A program made the position numbers and the translations under genes. From Sphingomicrobium sediminis (GTDB lineage: Bacteria > Pseudomonadota > Alphaproteobacteria > Sphingomonadales > Sphingomonadaceae), in assembly GCF_023805295.1 (NCBI RefSeq), contig NZ_JAMSHT010000001.1, positions 1,364,001 through 1,428,000 on the forward strand: a DNA stretch of 64,000 nt. The letters are read 5' to 3'. This document shows positions 61,079-64,000 of this stretch, piece after piece. The notes under the pieces are model-generated. The model worked only from the letters and a program-made list of their open reading frames with translations. It was not told the origin of the DNA and searched no databases. Position 1 is the stretch's first letter, and each line of letters begins with the position of its first letter.

Positions 61079-62449
61079 ATGACGACGCGCACCGACCTTT
61101 CCGAGAGTCCGCTCATCGAAAGCCGCGACGATTTGTTGGCGGTATTTTCCGGCGGCGAGAAGCCCAAGTCGGACTGGCGGATCGGCACCGAGCACGAGAA
61201 ATTCGTCTACAATGTCGAAGACCATTCGGCCCCCAGCTGGGAAGAAGATGGCGGTATCCGCGACCTCCTCACCGCGCTCACCGAGTTCGGATGGAAGCCG
61301 GTCATCGAAGGCGGCAAGATCATCGCGCTGACCGGCGATGATGGCACGATCAGCCTCGAGCCGTCGGGCCAGTTCGAGCTGTCGGGCGCGGCGCTGGAGC
61401 ATCTCCACCAGACCTGCAACGAGGCGGGTCGCCACCTCAAGCAGTGCAAGGCGGTGGGCGAGAAATTGGGCGTCGGTTTCCTCGGCCTCGGCATGTGGCC
61501 CGACAAGGCGCGTAGCGATCTCTCTTGGATGCCCAAGGCGCGCTACGGGATCATGCGGGGCTACATGCCCAAGAAGGGCGACCTCGGCCTCGACATGATG
61601 CTGCGCACCTGCACGATCCAGGTAAATCTCGATTATGCGAGCGAAGCCGACATGGTGCAGAAATTCCGCGTCGGCCTCGCGCTCCAGCCGGTCGCCACGG
61701 CATTGTTTGCCAATTCGCCCTTTACCGAAGGCAAACCCAACGGCTTCCTCTCGTTCCGCAGCCAGATCTGGACCGACACCGATCCCGATCGCACCGGCAT
61801 GCTGCCCTTCGTCTTCGAAGATGGCTTCGGCTACGAACGCTGGTGCGACTATGCGCTCGACGTGCCGATGTATTTCGTCTTCCGCGACGGCATCTATCAC
61901 GATGTTGCCGGCAAGAGCTTCCGCGACTTTCTCGATGGCAAGCTGGAAGGCCTCGAAGGCGAGAAGCCGACGCGCGCCGACTGGACCGACCACCTCTCGA
62001 CCATCTTCCCCGAAGTCCGCCTCAAGAGCTTCCTCGAGATGCGTGGCGCCGATGGCGGGCCGTGGAACCGTATCTGCGCGCTGCCGGCGCTTTGGGTCGG
62101 CCTGCTCTACGACCAGCCGACTCTCGATGCGGCCTGGGACCGCGTGAAGGGCTGGTCGATCGAGCAGCGCGAGCAGCTGCGCGCCGACGTTCCGCGGCTC
62201 GGCCTCAAAACGCCGCTTCCCAATGGCGGGACGATGCAGGATCTGGCCGAAGAAGTGGTCGACAAGGCGGCCAACGGCCTTCGCGCCCGCGCTCGTTTCA
62301 ATGCAGCCGGCGATGATGAAACCGGCTTCCTCGATCCGCTGCGCGACCTGCTGGCGCAGGGCAAGACGCCCGCCGACCTGCTGCTCGATGCCTATCATGG
62401 CCGATGGGGCGAAACCGTCGCGCCGGTCTATGACGAAAAAAGTTTCTGA
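61079..62449 (+). CDS. gshA: Glutamate-cysteine ligase, plant/alphaproteobacterial type
   Basis: 456 residues of the GCS2-type family: WRIGTEHEKFVYN, ISLEPSGQFELSGA, FLGLGMWPDKARSDLSWMPK, YGIMRGYMP and MLRTCTIQVNLDYASEADM. First enzyme of glutathione synthesis. This class is related to plant enzymes rather than E. coli GshA and is usual in alphaproteobacteria. Its neighbours rsmE and ubiA are conserved. A TTATGA-rich, A/T-rich region follows before the receptor gene. Confidence 0.95.
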   Translation: MTTRTDLSESPLIESRDDLLAVFSGGEKPKSDWRIGTEHEKFVYNVEDHSAPSWEEDGGIRDLLTALTEFGWKPVIEGGKIIALTGDDGTISLEPSGQFELSGAALEHLHQTCNEAGRHLKQCKAVGEKLGVGFLGLGMWPDKARSDLSWMPKARYGIMRGYMPKKGDLGLDMMLRTCTIQVNLDYASEADMVQKFRVGLALQPVATALFANSPFTEGKPNGFLSFRSQIWTDTDPDRTGMLPFVFEDGFGYERWCDYALDVPMYFVFRDGIYHDVAGKSFRDFLDGKLEGLEGEKPTRADWTDHLSTIFPEVRLKSFLEMRGADGGPWNRICALPALWVGLLYDQPTLDAAWDRVKGWSIEQREQLRADVPRLGLKTPLPNGGTMQDLAEEVVDKAANGLRARARFNAAGDDETGFLDPLRDLLAQGKTPADLLLDAYHGRWGETVAPVYDEKSF

Positions 62450-62519
62450 TTTTCCGCCAAAAAATCGATGCTGCAAAGCAACATGAAGTGATAATTTCAC
62501 CCATGTGACGATGATTCAT

Positions 62520-62533
62520 TGACTCTTAAGTCA
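62520..62533 (+). promoter_or_regulatory. Palindrome overlapping a possible -35 box
   Basis: TGACT CTTA AGTCA is a perfect 5-bp inverted repeat 83 bases before the receptor ATG; its left arm overlaps a TTGACT -35-like sequence (62519-62524). It has the shape of a repressor or activator site for the TonB-dependent receptor. No -10 with ideal spacing is obvious. Confidence 0.4.
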
Positions 62534-62615
62534 GCTTGCTTAGACGGCGCCCCCATCGGGCAGGCGCGCATGTCTGCCTCTCACTTCTAAGATATTGAAA
62601 AGAGAGAATGGACTG

Positions 62616-64000
62616 ATGCGTCGCACCACCAGCCTGCTTTCCTATTCGGCTCTGGCGCTTGCCATGGCCGCCACCGCCAACCCGGCGCTCGCGCAGAGCA
62701 CCGATGAAGAAGCGGACGTCACCACGCCGCAGGAAGTCGCCGAGCCCGAAGAAGGCATCGGCGTCATCGTCATCACCGCCCAGCGCTACGAACAGAACCT
62801 GCAGGACGTCCCGATCTCGGTCGCGACCGTCGATGCAGACGTCCTCAACGCCGTCTCGACCGGTGGCGCGGACATTCGCGGCCTCGCCGGCCGCGTGCCC
62901 AGCCTCAACATCGAGAGCTCGTTCGGCCGTACCTTCCCGCGTTTCTACATTCGCGGCCTCGGCAACACCGACTTCGACCTCAACGCGTCGCAGCCGGTCA
63001 GCCTCGTCTATGACGACGTCGTTCTCGAAAACCCGATCCTCAAGGGCTTCCCGGTATTCGACATGGAGCGCGTCGAAGTGCTCCGTGGTCCGCAGGGCAC
63101 CCTGTTCGGCCGCAACACGCCGGCCGGCATCGTCAAGTTCGACAGCCGTCGTCCGGACTCGAACGAGAACTATTTCCGCGGCAGCTACGGCACCTATGAC
63201 ACGATCAACATCGAAAGTGGCATGGGCGGCGAGCTGAGCGACGAATGGTCGATCCGCGCCTCGGTCCTCTACCAGCACCGCGCCGACTGGATCGACAATA
63301 TCGACACCCCGGAAATCGGCGACCTCGAAGGTTATGACGATTTCGCCGCTCGCCTGCAGCTGCAGTATGAGCCGACCGACTTCGCGACCTTCCGCCTGAC
63401 CGGTCAGATCCGCGACATGGAAGGCTCGGCCCGTATCTTCCGCGCCAACGCACTTGTTCCGGAAGATAACGACCTCCAGGGCGTTATCATTGGTGACGAG
63501 TTCAAGCGTGACCAGGTTCGTGCCGACGGCATCAACTTCCAGCGCCTCGAAACCAAGAATGTCGCGCTGACCGCCGACTTCGACATCGGCGCCGACGCCA
63601 CGCTGACCAGCGTCACCAGCTATTGGGGCGGCAGCCTTGAATCGCGCGGTGACATTGATGGCGGCTTCGGCAACCAGTTCGGCCCCGAACAGGGCCCGGG
63701 TTTCATCCCCTTCTCGGCCCAGAGCCGCGATGACATCCCGTCGCTGTCGCAGATCACCCAGGAAGTCCGCATCGCCAGCAACCCGGCGACCGGCTTCGGC
63801 TACCAGGCCGGCGCCTTTTTCTTCTGGGAAGATCTCGAAATCAGCTCGGAAGATTATGGCACGCCGACCGACCTCGCGCCGGCCGCCATCGCCAATCAGG
63901 AGCAGTTCTCGGAAGGCCTCGGCGTCTTTGGTACGCTGCGCTACGCCTTCGATAACGGCGTCACCCTGCAGGGCGGTCTTCGCTACAACCGCGACCGTCG
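62616..64000 (+). CDS. TonB-dependent receptor, 3' end beyond the window
   Basis: The frame is open from ATG 62616 to the window end (461 codons). A signal peptide (LAMAATANPALAQ) is followed by a TonB-box-like stretch (VIVITAQRYEQNLQDVPISV), the plug domain (VYDDVVLENPI, RVEVLRGPQGTLFGRNTPAG) and the first beta-strands of the barrel. The VPISV and GPQGTLFGRNTPAG motifs are typical of the large sphingomonad receptor families for carbohydrate, siderophore or aromatic uptake. The substrate cannot be told. Preceded by an A/T-rich control region with a palindrome. Confidence 0.93.
   Translation, partial: MRRTTSLLSYSALALAMAATANPALAQSTDEEADVTTPQEVAEPEEGIGVIVITAQRYEQNLQDVPISVATVDADVLNAVSTGGADIRGLAGRVPSLNIESSFGRTFPRFYIRGLGNTDFDLNASQPVSLVYDDVVLENPILKGFPVFDMERVEVLRGPQGTLFGRNTPAGIVKFDSRRPDSNENYFRGSYGTYDTINIESGMGGELSDEWSIRASVLYQHRADWIDNIDTPEIGDLEGYDDFAARLQLQYEPTDFATFRLTGQIRDMEGSARIFRANALVPEDNDLQGVIIGDEFKRDQVRADGINFQRLETKNVALTADFDIGADATLTSVTSYWGGSLESRGDIDGGFGNQFGPEQGPGFIPFSAQSRDDIPSLSQITQEVRIASNPATGFGYQAGAFFFWEDLEISSEDYGTPTDLAPAAIANQEQFSEGLGVFGTLRYAFDNGVTLQGGLRYNRDR

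Noticed and set aside
1..64000. CRISPR arrays, insertion sequences, prophage or conjugative genes
   Set aside because: No spaced direct repeats, transposase, integrase or phage-like genes were seen on reading the window.

Overview
The window is high-G+C bacterial chromosome, almost fully coding, with no gap over 300 bases. Several gene types point to an alphaproteobacterium, most likely of the order Sphingomonadales: a DUF3035 (BamF-type) lipoprotein, a CtrA-like DNA-binding domain, plant-type glutamate-cysteine ligase, hflK-hflC-degP, the ubiA/rsmE/gshA neighbourhood, and an exported TonB-dependent receptor of the sphingomonad type. This is inferred from gene content; no rRNA or tRNA gene was found to confirm it. 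I saw no insertion sequence, prophage, integrase or CRISPR array.

Layout. 1-3.5 kb: two tandem DUF418 membrane proteins (the first cut by the window edge), a hypothetical protein and an Hpt phosphotransfer protein. 3.5-7.1 kb: the conserved yfgM-bamB-der operon. 7.1-15 kb: panB with a translationally coupled small membrane protein, a methyltransferase-like membrane protein, a coiled-coil lipoprotein, DUF427, an acyltransferase, an ArsC/Spx-type protein, a PepSY/MsrQ pair, a serine hydrolase and a MATE exporter. 15-26 kb: an unassigned ATP-grasp-like protein, a DMT transporter, purT, an OatA-like acyltransferase, a second serine hydrolase, an Lrp regulator divergent from a frameshifted LysE exporter, guaA and a single-domain response regulator. 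26-33.7 kb: an envelope-protein cluster (Arg/Tyr-rich exported protein, META lipoprotein, a protein with a duplicated WW/Cys domain, lipoprotein, small membrane proteins, an L,D-transpeptidase with a decayed second copy) and a prolyl oligopeptidase.

33.7-39.6 kb: the ribosomal protein/RNA polymerase genes rpsM-rpsK-rpoA and rplQ. Here rplQ is separated from rpoA by a globin and a four-PAS hybrid histidine kinase, and each half has its own promoter and terminator. 39.7-46.4 kb: a deacylase-like zinc enzyme, then ribF-ileS-lspA-bamF and a receiver-less CtrA-like regulator. ileS contains two patches of clearly different base composition. 46.4-51.8 kb: sulfurtransferase, DUF2945, queF, NTF2-like, HerA-like ATPase, HtrA protease. 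51.9-64 kb: hflC/hflK, the Mrp iron-sulfur carrier, a CoA-binding protein, a secreted metzincin, pmbA, ubiA, phospholipase D, rsmE, gshA and the start of a TonB-dependent receptor.

Most of the window is housekeeping. The most unusual points are the split rpoA/rplQ locus with a terminator-like leader before rpsM, the CtrA-type DNA-binding domain with a coiled coil in place of its receiver, the mosaic ileS, the internally duplicated envelope proteins, and the possible phosphorelay set (hybrid kinase, lone Hpt, single-domain receiver) scattered across the window. I found no clear multi-gene system that looks wholly undescribed.
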